A DNA stretch of 64,000 bases from an uncultured Rhodospirillales bacterium. GTDB taxonomy: Bacteria; Pseudomonadota; Alphaproteobacteria; Kiloniellales; Kiloniellaceae. The position numbers and the translations under genes are program-made. The stretch is taken from assembly GCA_913060675.1 (NCBI GenBank), contig CAJXUS010000012.1:1-64000 (forward strand), in the 5' to 3' direction. Below are positions 35,691 to 43,816 of the stretch, piece after piece (the stretch's first letter is position 1; every line of letters starts with the position of its first letter). The notes beneath the pieces are model-generated. The model worked only from the letters and a program-made list of their open reading frames with translations, was not told the DNA's origin and ran no database searches.

Positions 35691-36726
35691 ATCAATACAT
35701 AAGATAGAAAGAAAATCAAAGGCCAAGCCCTTGCTTTTGACAATGGGCGACCCTTCTGGGATTGGGCCTGAGATTGTTATCAAGTCCTTGGTTGAGGATA
35801 AGGGAGCTATCCCTGCGGTTGTCGTTGGCGATCCGTTGGTTATGGAGCAATCTCTCAAGCAATATCAAACTGACTGGGCAATCCATGAGCTGTCTTGCCT
35901 TGATGATGTATCTTGTGACAGCGAATTTAATGCAAAAAGTATTCGTGTGTTAAGATCATCTTCTCTTTGTGAATATCCAGAAATTGGCCAAGTGTCTTCT
36001 ATAAGCGGGCAGGCAGCTTTTGATGCTATTGTTATGGCGATTAAACTCGCAAAACAAGGACGTGCATCAGGTATTGTAACGGCCCCGATTCATAAGGAAG
36101 CCTTGGCGGCGGCAAAATTGCGATATCCCGGTCATACAGAAATACTGGCTGATTATGGCGGAGCAGATCGTGTTGCCATGATGCTTGCCAATGATGTTTT
36201 ACGCACTGTTCTCGTAACCGTTCATTGCTCGTTACGAGAGGCGATAGAACGCGCTGACTTTGAAGCACAAATGTCTGCGATCAGGTTAGCACACGAAGCT
36301 GTCCTGACCTTAGGGATAGAAAATCCTCGCGTTGCTGTCGCAGGCCTTAACCCTCATGCAGGAGAAGGCGGGCTCTTTGGTGACGAAGAAATCAATATCA
36401 TTTCTCCAGCGATTAAAGCTGCCAGAGTTGAAGGTATTGACGCCTCTGGTCCCTGGCCGGGAGATACGGTGTTTATGCAGGCGCGCGAAGGTCGCTTCGA
36501 CGTCGTGGTGGCGCAATATCATGACCAAGGGCTTATTCCGATCAAATACATGGGGCTAGAGCAGGGCGTAAATATCACCCTTGGGTTACCCTTTATTCGC
36601 ACCAGTCCTGATCATGGTACAGCCTTTGATATCGCGGGGCAGGGGATCGCAGATCCATCTAGTTTAAAGAACGCTTTAAAATACGCTGCTAAATTAGTGG
36701 CTGTTCAAAAAGAGGAGAAAGCCTGA
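35680..36726 (+). CDS. pdxA2: PdxA2-type 4-phospho-D-threonate/erythronate dehydrogenase
   Basis: PdxA2 oxidises 4-phospho-D-threonate or -erythronate with NAD; the product decarboxylates to dihydroxyacetone phosphate. The 348-residue protein has the PdxA opening TMGDPSGIGPEI (21-32). Metal-binding histidines are visible in RYPGHTEILADYGG (His152), AQYHDQGLIPIKYM and SPDHGTAFDIAG. PdxA itself serves vitamin B6 synthesis, but the overlap with a DUF1537 kinase is the hallmark of the catabolic PdxA2 group. It overlaps the kinase by 11 bases and shares one base with the next gene, so the three are translationally coupled. Confidence 0.93.
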   Translation: MQTKSIHKIERKSKAKPLLLTMGDPSGIGPEIVIKSLVEDKGAIPAVVVGDPLVMEQSLKQYQTDWAIHELSCLDDVSCDSEFNAKSIRVLRSSSLCEYPEIGQVSSISGQAAFDAIVMAIKLAKQGRASGIVTAPIHKEALAAAKLRYPGHTEILADYGGADRVAMMLANDVLRTVLVTVHCSLREAIERADFEAQMSAIRLAHEAVLTLGIENPRVAVAGLNPHAGEGGLFGDEEINIISPAIKAARVEGIDASGPWPGDTVFMQAREGRFDVVVAQYHDQGLIPIKYMGLEQGVNITLGLPFIRTSPDHGTAFDIAGQGIADPSSLKNALKYAAKLVAVQKEEKA

Positions 36727-37784
36727 TGGCGCTCGATTTTATTTTTATGCTCACCAGAAATGACCGGACCGTCAAAGATGCCATGGAGCATTTGCAAACG
36801 GTATTGGCCACAGGTGTACATCATGTCGGGTTTAAGGATATCGGCCTCCCTGTGGAGGACTTAAAAGAACTCAACCAAACAATTCAATTCGCTGGGGCGG
36901 TATCCTATTTGGAAGTGGTCTCCCTTGATATTGAAAGCGAAATTGCCTCGGCCAAATCTGCCTTGGAGATCGGGGTTGATTTCCTCCTCGGCGGAACGCA
37001 TGTCGAGGCCGTATTACCCATCCTCGCGGGATCAGACATTCAATACTATCCCTTCCCAGGGCGGATTACAGGTCATCCTTCTGTTCTGGAAGGGACCCAA
37101 GAACAAATCGTTGCTTCTGCTAAAGCTCTCTCGCTTTATGACGGCGTACACGGTCTTGATCTTCTAGCTTATAGGGCGAAGGGCGATATCGATGCATTGA
37201 TGACAGCGGTTTGTTCTGCGGTTGATAAGCCGGTTGTTGTTGCAGGCTCGATTGATACTCCGAAGAGAATTCAAAGTGTAGAGAACTCTGGCGCAGCAGG
37301 CTTTACCATCGGAACCGCCGCTTTAGATGGGGTCTTTCCTGCCAAAGATACTGATTTGGAAAGCCAGCTTTCAGCCATTCAAGAAGCTCTGGCTAGAATT
37401 GAGAGCCGGATATCTCCCCAAGGAAAAGTTAATCTGGAACAAGGGTTTGCCAAGTTCTCAGACCCTTGGAGTCCCAAGGTCGCAGGGCGTATCAATGATA
37501 TGCAAATTAAGCTGGTGAAGCTCGCGGGTTCTTTTACATGGCATCACCACGATGATGAAGATGAGCTATTTTTGGTCAACAAAGGGCAGTTGCTTATGAA
37601 GTTCCGTGATCGTGAAGAGGTCATTGAAAAGGGAGAGTTCATTATCGTTCCCCGGGGAGTGGAACATTGTCCCGTTGCCCTATCAGATGAGTGTGAAGTC
37701 GTCTTGTTGGAGCCTGCAACAACGCTCAATACCGGCAATGTCGAGAACGGCTTTACTGTGAGTGATCTCGAGAAAATATCTTAG
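36726..37784 (+). CDS. TIM-barrel/cupin fusion protein in the tetronate operon
   Basis: This 352-residue protein has two clear parts. Residues 1-230 look like a TIM barrel of the HisA/epimerase type: repeated strand-helix units, VGFKDIGLPVED, GVDFLLGGTHVE, PVVVAGSIDTPKRI, then a phosphate-type GAAGFTIGTAALDG. Residues 255-350 are a cupin with the metal set FTWHHHDDEDELFLV and PRGVEHCPVAL. I do not recognise a named family for the barrel. Its ATG overlaps the pdxA2 stop, so it probably acts in tetronate use, for instance on a keto- or phospho-intermediate. The barrel and cupin may also form an enzyme with a built-in ligand-sensing domain. Confidence 0.8.
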   Translation: MALDFIFMLTRNDRTVKDAMEHLQTVLATGVHHVGFKDIGLPVEDLKELNQTIQFAGAVSYLEVVSLDIESEIASAKSALEIGVDFLLGGTHVEAVLPILAGSDIQYYPFPGRITGHPSVLEGTQEQIVASAKALSLYDGVHGLDLLAYRAKGDIDALMTAVCSAVDKPVVVAGSIDTPKRIQSVENSGAAGFTIGTAALDGVFPAKDTDLESQLSAIQEALARIESRISPQGKVNLEQGFAKFSDPWSPKVAGRINDMQIKLVKLAGSFTWHHHDDEDELFLVNKGQLLMKFRDREEVIEKGEFIIVPRGVEHCPVALSDECEVVLLEPATTLNTGNVENGFTVSDLEKIS

Positions 37785-37826
37785 ATTTTATTGACACTCA
37801 CAAAGACACCAATTAAAGAGGTGTCC

Positions 37827-38408
37827 ATGAATGTTGATGATAAAAAAATAACCGCTAGTCCTTTTGAGTTTATCGCCGGGAGCCTGTCCCTGTGCTTTGT
37901 TGATACGCTCGGGGGGCGCGGTGGTGAACTTAACGAACGCCTGTCCTGTGACCGGGACTTCGCGAATTGGCTTCAGGCGGCGGGATTAACAATAGCGCTT
38001 GATCACGGGGATTTGGATCAGGCGAAGCTTTTGCGCACGGCAATTTACGAGGTTTGCCGTGCAGTTGTGTCGGGCGCAGAAATCAATGCCTTCGATCTCG
38101 AAACTCTTAATCGTTTTGCAGTAGTTCCGCCGTTGCGACCGCAAGTAACAAATAATGGGCGAACAGAATATACCGCTGAAGATCCTTTTTCTGCTGCTCT
38201 TTCAACGATTGCTGAAGATGCCATCAATCTTCTAAGCGGTGAATTTCGTGCACGTATTCGGATATGCTCAGGGTGCCAAATGGTCTTTGTCGATAAGTCC
38301 CGTCCAGGCAAGCGGCGCTGGTGTTCCTCGGCATTCGGTTGCGGCAATAAAGCCAAGATGGCGGCGCGAAGGCAGCGGGCTAAAATTTCTCGAATTTCAA
38401 ATTTTTAA
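37827..38408 (+). CDS. CGNR zinc-finger (ABATE domain) putative regulator
   Basis: This 193-residue protein starts with an ABATE domain (FEFIAGSLSLCFVDTLGGR, about 9-27). It ends with a CGNR-type zinc finger: CSGCQMVFVDKSRPGKRRWC then CGNKAKMAARRQRAK, so the usual CGNR reads CGNK here. Four cysteines suit one zinc ion, and the basic tail suits DNA binding. Such proteins are thought to be transcription regulators. ATG 37827 follows AGAGGTG; the frame is open to TTG 37791. It is 42 bases after the barrel/cupin gene and probably in the same operon, perhaps as a feedback regulator. Confidence 0.88.
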   Translation: MNVDDKKITASPFEFIAGSLSLCFVDTLGGRGGELNERLSCDRDFANWLQAAGLTIALDHGDLDQAKLLRTAIYEVCRAVVSGAEINAFDLETLNRFAVVPPLRPQVTNNGRTEYTAEDPFSAALSTIAEDAINLLSGEFRARIRICSGCQMVFVDKSRPGKRRWCSSAFGCGNKAKMAARRQRAKISRISNF

Positions 38409-38426
38409 ACTGAAGGGGTGATGAAG

Positions 38427-38636
38427 ATGGATAAGCGGGTCGTCTTTGATTTTGAGGTCGATTTTTCAAATGGTGGCGGTATTCAAGGACAAGAATTTCG
38501 CCTTGATATCGATGGTGAGGATATCGCTGATAAGACCTTGGCAGATTACATCGTTGAGGACATGCGCCTTTTGATGGTTGGCGATGTGCGTATTCTCAAT
38601 AAACGTATTATCGAAGAACAACACAAACGTATATGA
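38427..38636 (+). CDS. Small conserved-looking protein, function unknown
   Basis: This 69-residue acidic protein has no signal peptide or membrane segment. Its opening VVFDFEVDFSNGGGIQGQEFR alternates like a beta hairpin, followed by DIDGEDIADKTLADYIVEDM and a basic end. I have an impression of similar small proteins beside catabolic hydrolases but cannot name a family. ATG 38427 has GAAGGGG eight bases upstream; earlier in-frame GTG 38418 and ATG 38421 overlap that site. It is 18 bases after the CGNR gene and ends the operon, facing the LysR gene at 38646. Confidence 0.7.
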   Translation: MDKRVVFDFEVDFSNGGGIQGQEFRLDIDGEDIADKTLADYIVEDMRLLMVGDVRILNKRIIEEQHKRI

Positions 38637-38643
38637 TTTTAAT

Positions 38644-38659
38644 AGTCAGGCCCCTGACT
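38644..38659. terminator. Palindrome at the convergent operon/LysR junction
   Basis: AGTCAGG-CC-CCTGACT is a perfect 16-base palindrome spanning the stop of the minus-strand LysR gene, eight bases after the plus-strand operon ends. T-rich sequence follows on the minus strand only loosely. It is a plausible shared terminator of modest strength. Confidence 0.5.
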
Positions 38660-39560
38660 TATCAGACTTTTCAAATTCCGACTGTATCCAGGCTTTGACG
38701 TCTAAAAGGTCCGGGGAGAATTCTGCCCCTGTGGGGGTGACAAACCAATAGCTGAAAGATGCTTTGAGGGTCGTCTCAAAAGGGCAGATCAACCGCCCCA
38801 TGGCAATGTCATCAGCGACCAGGACTGAGCGGCCGAGGGCAATCCCTTGACCGTCTATGGTGGCTTGTAGTGTGGCGGCATCATCTCCCAACTGAAGCCC
38901 GCGTGGGATTTGAACCTGTGGATAATCTGCGGCTTGGAACCAAGTAGTCCAATTTTCTTCGATATCGGTATGAAACAATGTCGCACGGGTGAGATCAGGT
39001 GGAGAAACCAGCTTGATCTTTTCTGCATAAGCAGGGGTGCAAACTGGAGAAATGGTTTCACGGGCAAGCAAAGTCGCATCCAATCCAGGCCATTTTCCAC
39101 GGCCGTACCGAATACCTGCATTGATACTCTCGACTTCAAAATTCACCAGATTGCGCGTTGCGGAGATCCGTAAGTCAATATCTGGATACTGATTTATGAA
39201 GAGACCTAGACGCGGCGCCAACCATTTAGCGGCAACTGATGGCAGCATGGAAAGAGTGACGTGAGTTTCGGTTCGTTTTTTTTGTGTTTCGAAAACAGCC
39301 TCTCGTAAAATATCCAACGCTCGTGCCGAATTTTGTGAAAACTCTGCACCTACTTCAGTGAGAGTTAGGTTAGGGCCGGAGCGGATAAAGAGATCAGTTC
39401 CGAGTAAACGCTCGAGTTCTTGTATCTGTCGGCTGACGGCTCCCTGGGTGACATTGAGCTCTTGAGCTGCGGCCGTGAAACTCCCCAGACGTGCGGAAGC
39501 TTCAAGCGCTGATATCGCTCTAAGGGAAGGCAGGTGTTTTCTATAATGAGAAAAAGTCAT
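38646..39560 (-). CDS. LysR-family regulator (GcvA type), permease-linked
   Basis: This 304-residue GcvA-like LysR has its winged helix at 1-70 (LPSLRAISALEASARLGSFTAAAQELNVTQ in part) and a binding domain with SMLPSVAAKWLAPRLGLF near 104-121. It is divergent from the GntP-like permease across 81 bases holding a TTTATCA/TGATAAA palindrome, so it likely controls permease and GNAT expression. Its 3' end faces the end of the tetronate operon. Together with the LysR at 33463 it brackets that operon, so the two regulators may answer to related sugar acids. Confidence 0.93.
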   Translation of the reverse strand: MTFSHYRKHLPSLRAISALEASARLGSFTAAAQELNVTQGAVSRQIQELERLLGTDLFIRSGPNLTLTEVGAEFSQNSARALDILREAVFETQKKRTETHVTLSMLPSVAAKWLAPRLGLFINQYPDIDLRISATRNLVNFEVESINAGIRYGRGKWPGLDATLLARETISPVCTPAYAEKIKLVSPPDLTRATLFHTDIEENWTTWFQAADYPQVQIPRGLQLGDDAATLQATIDGQGIALGRSVLVADDIAMGRLICPFETTLKASFSYWFVTPTGAEFSPDLLDVKAWIQSEFEKSDKSGA

Positions 39561-39604
39561 AATGATTGTATCATAAAACTCGTTTTTCTAAAAGTATGCG
39601 CAAC

Positions 39605-39631
39605 TTTATCATGAGTTTAATTATTGATAAA
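39605..39631. promoter_or_regulatory. Operator-like palindrome before the permease gene
   Basis: TTTATCA at 39605-39611 and TGATAAA at 39625-39631 form a perfect inverted repeat with a 13-base spacer. Its right end touches the ribosome site AAGGAGG. A related TATCATAAA lies at about 39577, nearer the LysR start. The layout suits LysR control that could also block translation initiation. Confidence 0.45.
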
Positions 39632-39641
39632 GGAGGCGCAT

Positions 39642-40895
39642 GTGTCGCGAGTAATAAACGCACAACAAGATCAGGGCAAAGATCAGGATAAAAGCCAGGG
39701 ACGAGGCTGGGGAACAATGATAGTTGCAGCTCTACCCGACTGGCCGTTGGTGATCTGGATGATTGCAGTAACCTTGGTCTTAGGTCTCAGCTACGGCATG
39801 AAAGCAGACCAGTTGATCCACATTTTTAATGTGGGTTGGGGGAGGGCCCTAGGGGAATTTGCTTTGATCCTGTTGCCCTCCTTTACCCTTGCTGCAGCTT
39901 TAGCGAGACACACGGCAACCGGAAAAACGGGTGGTGCTGCCTCTGGTCTGGCGACAGTTGCTTCTCCTTTTGCTGCGGCTTCTATGGTATGCCCGGATAC
40001 AGCCTATGCCGCGCTTTCTCCTTTGGCAGGTGCACGTAAAACCACGTTGGCTTTTGGGTCCTATGCCGGATTTAAACTGTTATTTCCCGCTGGCCCACTG
40101 ATCGTTGCTACGGGGCTTGGGGTCGAGAGTGGGTCATTGATGCTTTATGGGATGGCACTATTGATCCCAGTTTGGGCGGTTGCTGTGGGATGGGTAAAGT
40201 TTTGGTCAATACCCGAGAAAGAGGCCGCTAAGACGGAAGGAAATGCTTCTCCCGGTTCAGTGAAAACAACCAACCTGTTTATAGCCTTTGCGCCTTTTGT
40301 TGTATTGGCAGGGCTTTTGGTGATCGGCGGCTTCGTGGACTTTTTGCACGCCCCGATATTAGATTTTTTAACCCAGCCCAAAGGGGCACTGATTTTTGCT
40401 GCCGTCTGGTCACTTCTGTCTATTCGTCGAGGCCAACGCCGAGAGTGTATCGATAGCGCTGTACGGCGTACGGGATCTCTTCTTCTGGTGATCGGTGCTG
40501 CGAGTGCTTTTGGCGCGGTACTGACAACTGTGATACCTGTTGGGGATCTGGTACCTGCACAGGTTGGGTTGCTTGGAATTATCAGTCTCTTTGTTCTTAC
40601 TGTTTTCTTTAAGCTGGCTCAAGGATCTAGCATGGCAACTTTTGCTGCAGTGGCCCCGGTTGCTGCTCCGATTGTTGCGGCGTCAAACCTACCGCCTTCT
40701 GCGGCTGTGTTTGCTATCTGTCTTGGTTCTTTTGTAGCTATCTTACCAAATGACAGTTTCTACTGGCTTGTGCGACGCGATGGTCTTGGCTTGGAGAGTG
40801 AAGGACGGGCTACTTTTATACTCGCTGGCGGGGCAACCCTACAGGCATTGGTTGGTTTAGTAATTCTACTTGCCCTCACTGCCTTGGGCGTGTGA
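39642..40895 (+). CDS. GntP-like sugar-acid permease
   Basis: This 417-residue inner-membrane protein has about twelve hydrophobic segments. Motifs fit the gluconate:H+ symporter (GntP) superfamily: a glycine-rich NVGWGRALGEF near residue 62, and the late segment LPNDSFYWLVRRDGLG near 372-387, which parallels the NDS-FW motif of GntP proteins. Sequence drift from classic GntP is considerable, so the family call is moderate. The GTG 39642 start has a perfect AAGGAGG five bases upstream, whereas TTG 39624 does not. Close to a tetronate kinase operon and beside a LysR, it is a good candidate importer of threonate, erythronate or a related acid. Confidence 0.75.
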   Translation: MSRVINAQQDQGKDQDKSQGRGWGTMIVAALPDWPLVIWMIAVTLVLGLSYGMKADQLIHIFNVGWGRALGEFALILLPSFTLAAALARHTATGKTGGAASGLATVASPFAAASMVCPDTAYAALSPLAGARKTTLAFGSYAGFKLLFPAGPLIVATGLGVESGSLMLYGMALLIPVWAVAVGWVKFWSIPEKEAAKTEGNASPGSVKTTNLFIAFAPFVVLAGLLVIGGFVDFLHAPILDFLTQPKGALIFAAVWSLLSIRRGQRRECIDSAVRRTGSLLLVIGAASAFGAVLTTVIPVGDLVPAQVGLLGIISLFVLTVFFKLAQGSSMATFAAVAPVAAPIVAASNLPPSAAVFAICLGSFVAILPNDSFYWLVRRDGLGLESEGRATFILAGGATLQALVGLVILLALTALGV

Positions 40896-40896
40896 G

Positions 40897-41496
40897 ATGA
40901 CAAACGTTCAGGATTTAGTACGAGATATGACTGAAATTAACGAGAAACCCACGGCTATGACCAGAAGTAGAGAAGATATCCTTATTCGTGATGTGACCGA
41001 TAAGGATATGGTCCGAATTCAGGAAATTTATGCGGATGAAGTCTTGCATGGAGTTTCCAGTTGGGAGGAAGTTCCCCCTAACGCAGAAGAACTGATCCGT
41101 AGACGTGATGCTGTCCTTGATGGTGGTTTTCCTTATCGTGTAGCTTTGAAAAATGACGAAGTTTTGGGTTATTCCTATGCTTCGTCCTATCGCCCACGTC
41201 CTGGCTATCGCTACACAGTGGAAAATTCGATCTATATGCACAAGGATGCGCGGGGATTGGGTATTGGGCGATTGTTATTGGAAGACCTGATCACTGAATG
41301 TGAAAGCCGAGGCTATCGACAAATGATTGCGGTGATCGGGGATTCAGAAAACAGATCGTCCATCGATTTTCACAAACGCATGGGTTTTACTCAGGCTGGT
41401 GTCATCAAATCTATCGGCTTCAAGTTTGGGCGCTGGATGGATAGCGTGATCATGCAGCGCGCTTTGAATGAGGGAAGCTCAACTCTTCCTGAATAG
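40897..41496 (+). CDS. GNAT acetyltransferase (phosphinothricin acetyltransferase-like)
   Basis: This 199-residue GNAT enzyme of the Pat/MnaT type N-acetylates small amines such as phosphinothricin, methionine sulfoximine or related amino acids. The core has SSWEEVPPNAEEL, YRPRPGYRYTVENSIYM and the acetyl-CoA loop DARGLGIGRLLLEDLI near 122-137. About 40 residues before the core are unusual, and internal ATG 40957 is another possible start. ATG 40897 begins one base after the permease stop, so the two genes are coupled. A detoxifying role for an imported compound is possible. A strong terminator follows. Confidence 0.9.
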   Translation: MTNVQDLVRDMTEINEKPTAMTRSREDILIRDVTDKDMVRIQEIYADEVLHGVSSWEEVPPNAEELIRRRDAVLDGGFPYRVALKNDEVLGYSYASSYRPRPGYRYTVENSIYMHKDARGLGIGRLLLEDLITECESRGYRQMIAVIGDSENRSSIDFHKRMGFTQAGVIKSIGFKFGRWMDSVIMQRALNEGSSTLPE

Positions 41497-41542
41497 CGCT
41501 AATTTTTATCGTGCCAACTTTCTAATTAACATATTGCTTAAA

Positions 41543-41580
41543 AAAAACGCCTTCTCTGTAAACTCAGGGAAGGCGTTTTT
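41543..41580. terminator. Bidirectional rho-independent terminator
   Basis: AAAAACGCCTTCTCTG pairs with CAGGGAAGGCGTTTTT with one mismatch around a six-base loop. It has A and T runs on its two sides and separates the convergent GNAT and VWA genes. Confidence 0.92.
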
Positions 41581-41603
41581 CATTGAGGTATAAGACTTGG
41601 GTT

Positions 41604-43364
41604 TTACTTGGTCGCCACATCCATAGAAGAGGCCAGATCCACAAGGCTCAGAAACTCACGGCGGTATCCAAATGGGTCCTCGCCGAGGCCAGAACGTGCC
41701 AATTTGTGAACATCTTCCATGGTCATCTCCCCAGTGTATTTTCCGCCTTTAAGGATTTGGCCAAAGGCAGCTACGGCTGCAGAAAACCGAAAGTGATCTT
41801 CGGTTTTTTCATTGGCAGTTTTTATATCTGCTACTTCGATAGGATAGGTTAAAAGCTTGCTCGTATCCCCATCAGGAGCCTTGTAGCGTACCTTCACGTA
41901 AGCGAGTTCATCGTTAACAGAAAACCCCTTTGTTGATGTTGCTTCAGAGCTGTTATCTGATTTACCATAGCGTAAGGGATCAAGCTGTTTGCCTTTTGAT
42001 CCAACCAGGGCAACTTCGTAAAGGGCGGTGACGGTATGACCAGCCCCGATTTCCCCGGCATCAACTTTGTCGTTGTTGAAGTCTTCGCGGTTGAGCACAC
42101 GGTTTTCATAGCCAATCAGGCGATATTCCGCGACCACAGCCGGATTGAATTCTACTTGAATTTTAACATCCTTGGCGACAGTGAGAAGCGTAGAAGCCAT
42201 TTCTTCAACCAAGACCTTACGTGCTTCTGAAAGGCCGTCGATATAGGCGTGATTACCATTGCCGGCATCGGCGAGTTGCTCGAGAAGATGATCGTTGTAG
42301 TTCCCGGTGCCAAACCCGAGAGTGGTCAGGGATACGCCGCCTTTACGTTTTCGCTCGACCATGTCTTTCAAGGCGTCAAAGTCTACGGTGCCAACGTTTA
42401 CATCACCATCCGTCGCCAAAAGAATGCGGTTGATCCCCCCCTCAATCAACTCCTTTTGCGCTTCGGCATAGGCAAGTTTAATCCCAGCACCGCCATTGGT
42501 GCTGCCGCCAGAAGACAACGCTTCGATGGCGGCGCGGATTTTGGCTTTTTCATTGCCGGGGGTTGCGGGCAATACCACGCGGGTTGATCCGGCGTAGGTC
42601 ACCAGTGAAATGCGGTCCTTCTCGGTCATTTTGTCGACCATCAGGCGGAGAGAGGATTTCAATAGAGGGAGCTTATTTTGGTCATGCATGGAGCCGGAGA
42701 CATCGACCAAAAAGACCAGATTGGCGGCGGGGCGGTCTTCGGCGGGGATATCAAAAGCTTTGATACCGATATGGATCAACTTGGTATCAGCATTCCAGGG
42801 TGTTGGAGCCACCTCGGTAAAGACCTTAAAAGGCAGGGCCTGATCTTCGGGCAGAGGGTAGTCATAAGAAAAGTAATTGACCAACTCTTCAATCCGTACC
42901 GCGTCTTCTCTGGGTAAGTGACCATCTTCAAGGAAGCGCCGGACATTGGAATATCCCCCGGTATCGACATCGATGGAAAAGGAAGAAACCGGATCCTCCA
43001 GAGCGAGGTGAACCGGGTTATCGGCGAGGTGAGTATAATTTTCTCTATCATCTTCGGGCAGAAGGGCAATGGCGTTATCATGACCTGATGCAACAGATGG
43101 AGATGGCAGCGCCATCTGTGGTCCTAATCCTTGCAGAACAAGTCCTTCTGTTTTTTTCACTTTGCGTTCTTGAGCATCATTTAAAAGTACGGTTTCATTT
43201 TCATAGAGTTCAACGGTCAGGTTTTGGCGCGTGAGGTCAGTTGATGCTTTGCTTTGATCGTTGTTCTCAGAAGGTGCACAGGCTGTGATTACCACAAAAC
43301 CTGCAAGTGCCGTTGTTCGAAGCAAGGCTTGCACGCGATAACCCTGTTTGTTCGTTTCTTGCAT
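41604..43364 (-). CDS. VWA-domain lipoprotein (YfbK type)
   Basis: This 586-residue exported protein starts with a lipoprotein-type signal: hydrophobic ALAGFVVITAC with the lipidated cysteine near residue 29. A conserved front region (EDPVSSFSIDVDTGGYSNVRRFL) is followed by a von Willebrand A domain (about 200-370). It carries a full MIDAS metal site, DVSGSM, the conserved threonine region and ATDGDVNVG. The last part matches DUF3520. This is the YfbK layout; the function is unknown, though a surface or periplasmic metal-dependent adhesion or assembly role is likely. It is a single gene, and a GTCCAA/TTGGAC hairpin lies at the start of its 5' gap. Confidence 0.92.
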   Translation of the reverse strand: MQETNKQGYRVQALLRTTALAGFVVITACAPSENNDQSKASTDLTRQNLTVELYENETVLLNDAQERKVKKTEGLVLQGLGPQMALPSPSVASGHDNAIALLPEDDRENYTHLADNPVHLALEDPVSSFSIDVDTGGYSNVRRFLEDGHLPREDAVRIEELVNYFSYDYPLPEDQALPFKVFTEVAPTPWNADTKLIHIGIKAFDIPAEDRPAANLVFLVDVSGSMHDQNKLPLLKSSLRLMVDKMTEKDRISLVTYAGSTRVVLPATPGNEKAKIRAAIEALSSGGSTNGGAGIKLAYAEAQKELIEGGINRILLATDGDVNVGTVDFDALKDMVERKRKGGVSLTTLGFGTGNYNDHLLEQLADAGNGNHAYIDGLSEARKVLVEEMASTLLTVAKDVKIQVEFNPAVVAEYRLIGYENRVLNREDFNNDKVDAGEIGAGHTVTALYEVALVGSKGKQLDPLRYGKSDNSSEATSTKGFSVNDELAYVKVRYKAPDGDTSKLLTYPIEVADIKTANEKTEDHFRFSAAVAAFGQILKGGKYTGEMTMEDVHKLARSGLGEDPFGYRREFLSLVDLASSMDVATK

Positions 43365-43816
43365 AATTGTCGTCCCCTTATGAAGTCCAACATTTTGGAC
43401 CCTTAATTAATGACACTCCTAAATAGCAGGTCTGTAGTTTGCCTTAATATTGGGCTGCACTCAGGGGTGTCTCAAAGTGTCCCAGAGTATCTGTGTGAAT
43501 TCTCTCTGTGAGGCGGGAGTATCCCTCGGGCTTGAGGCGTGATCGGGACCGAAATGGGGAAGCTTTGCGACCATTCGTGGCAAAAATGTGAAGCCGTGAT
43601 TTGCAGTGCTTTCTTAGTTCTTACTTTTGGTCGAACCAAATATCTTTACCGTTACATTAAGATAGCCCTTGTTTATGAGAGACTTATTCTTATGTGGGGC
43701 TTATAAATCACATATGTAAGTTGTTCGTCTTTCTGTAGATCTGGTTCTATGGGCTGGTGTTCATAATATAAACTTGAGGGGCCGATGGGGGCATTGGGGC
43801 CTTAGGAGAGATCTTA
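43365..43816. other. 452-bp intergenic region between VWA and RND genes
   Basis: Divergent gap. GTCCAA-CATT-TTGGAC (43385-43400) is a perfect inverted repeat 21 bases before the VWA start and could be an operator or leader hairpin. AGGAGAG just before 43817 is the ribosome site of the RND adaptor gene. I see no coding frame, tRNA or further repeat in the rest. Confidence 0.5.

Noticed and set aside
43401..43790. Possible RNA gene or hidden coding region in the longest gap
   Set aside because: No frame with a ribosome site, no tRNA-like TTCGA arm and no stable nested repeats were seen.
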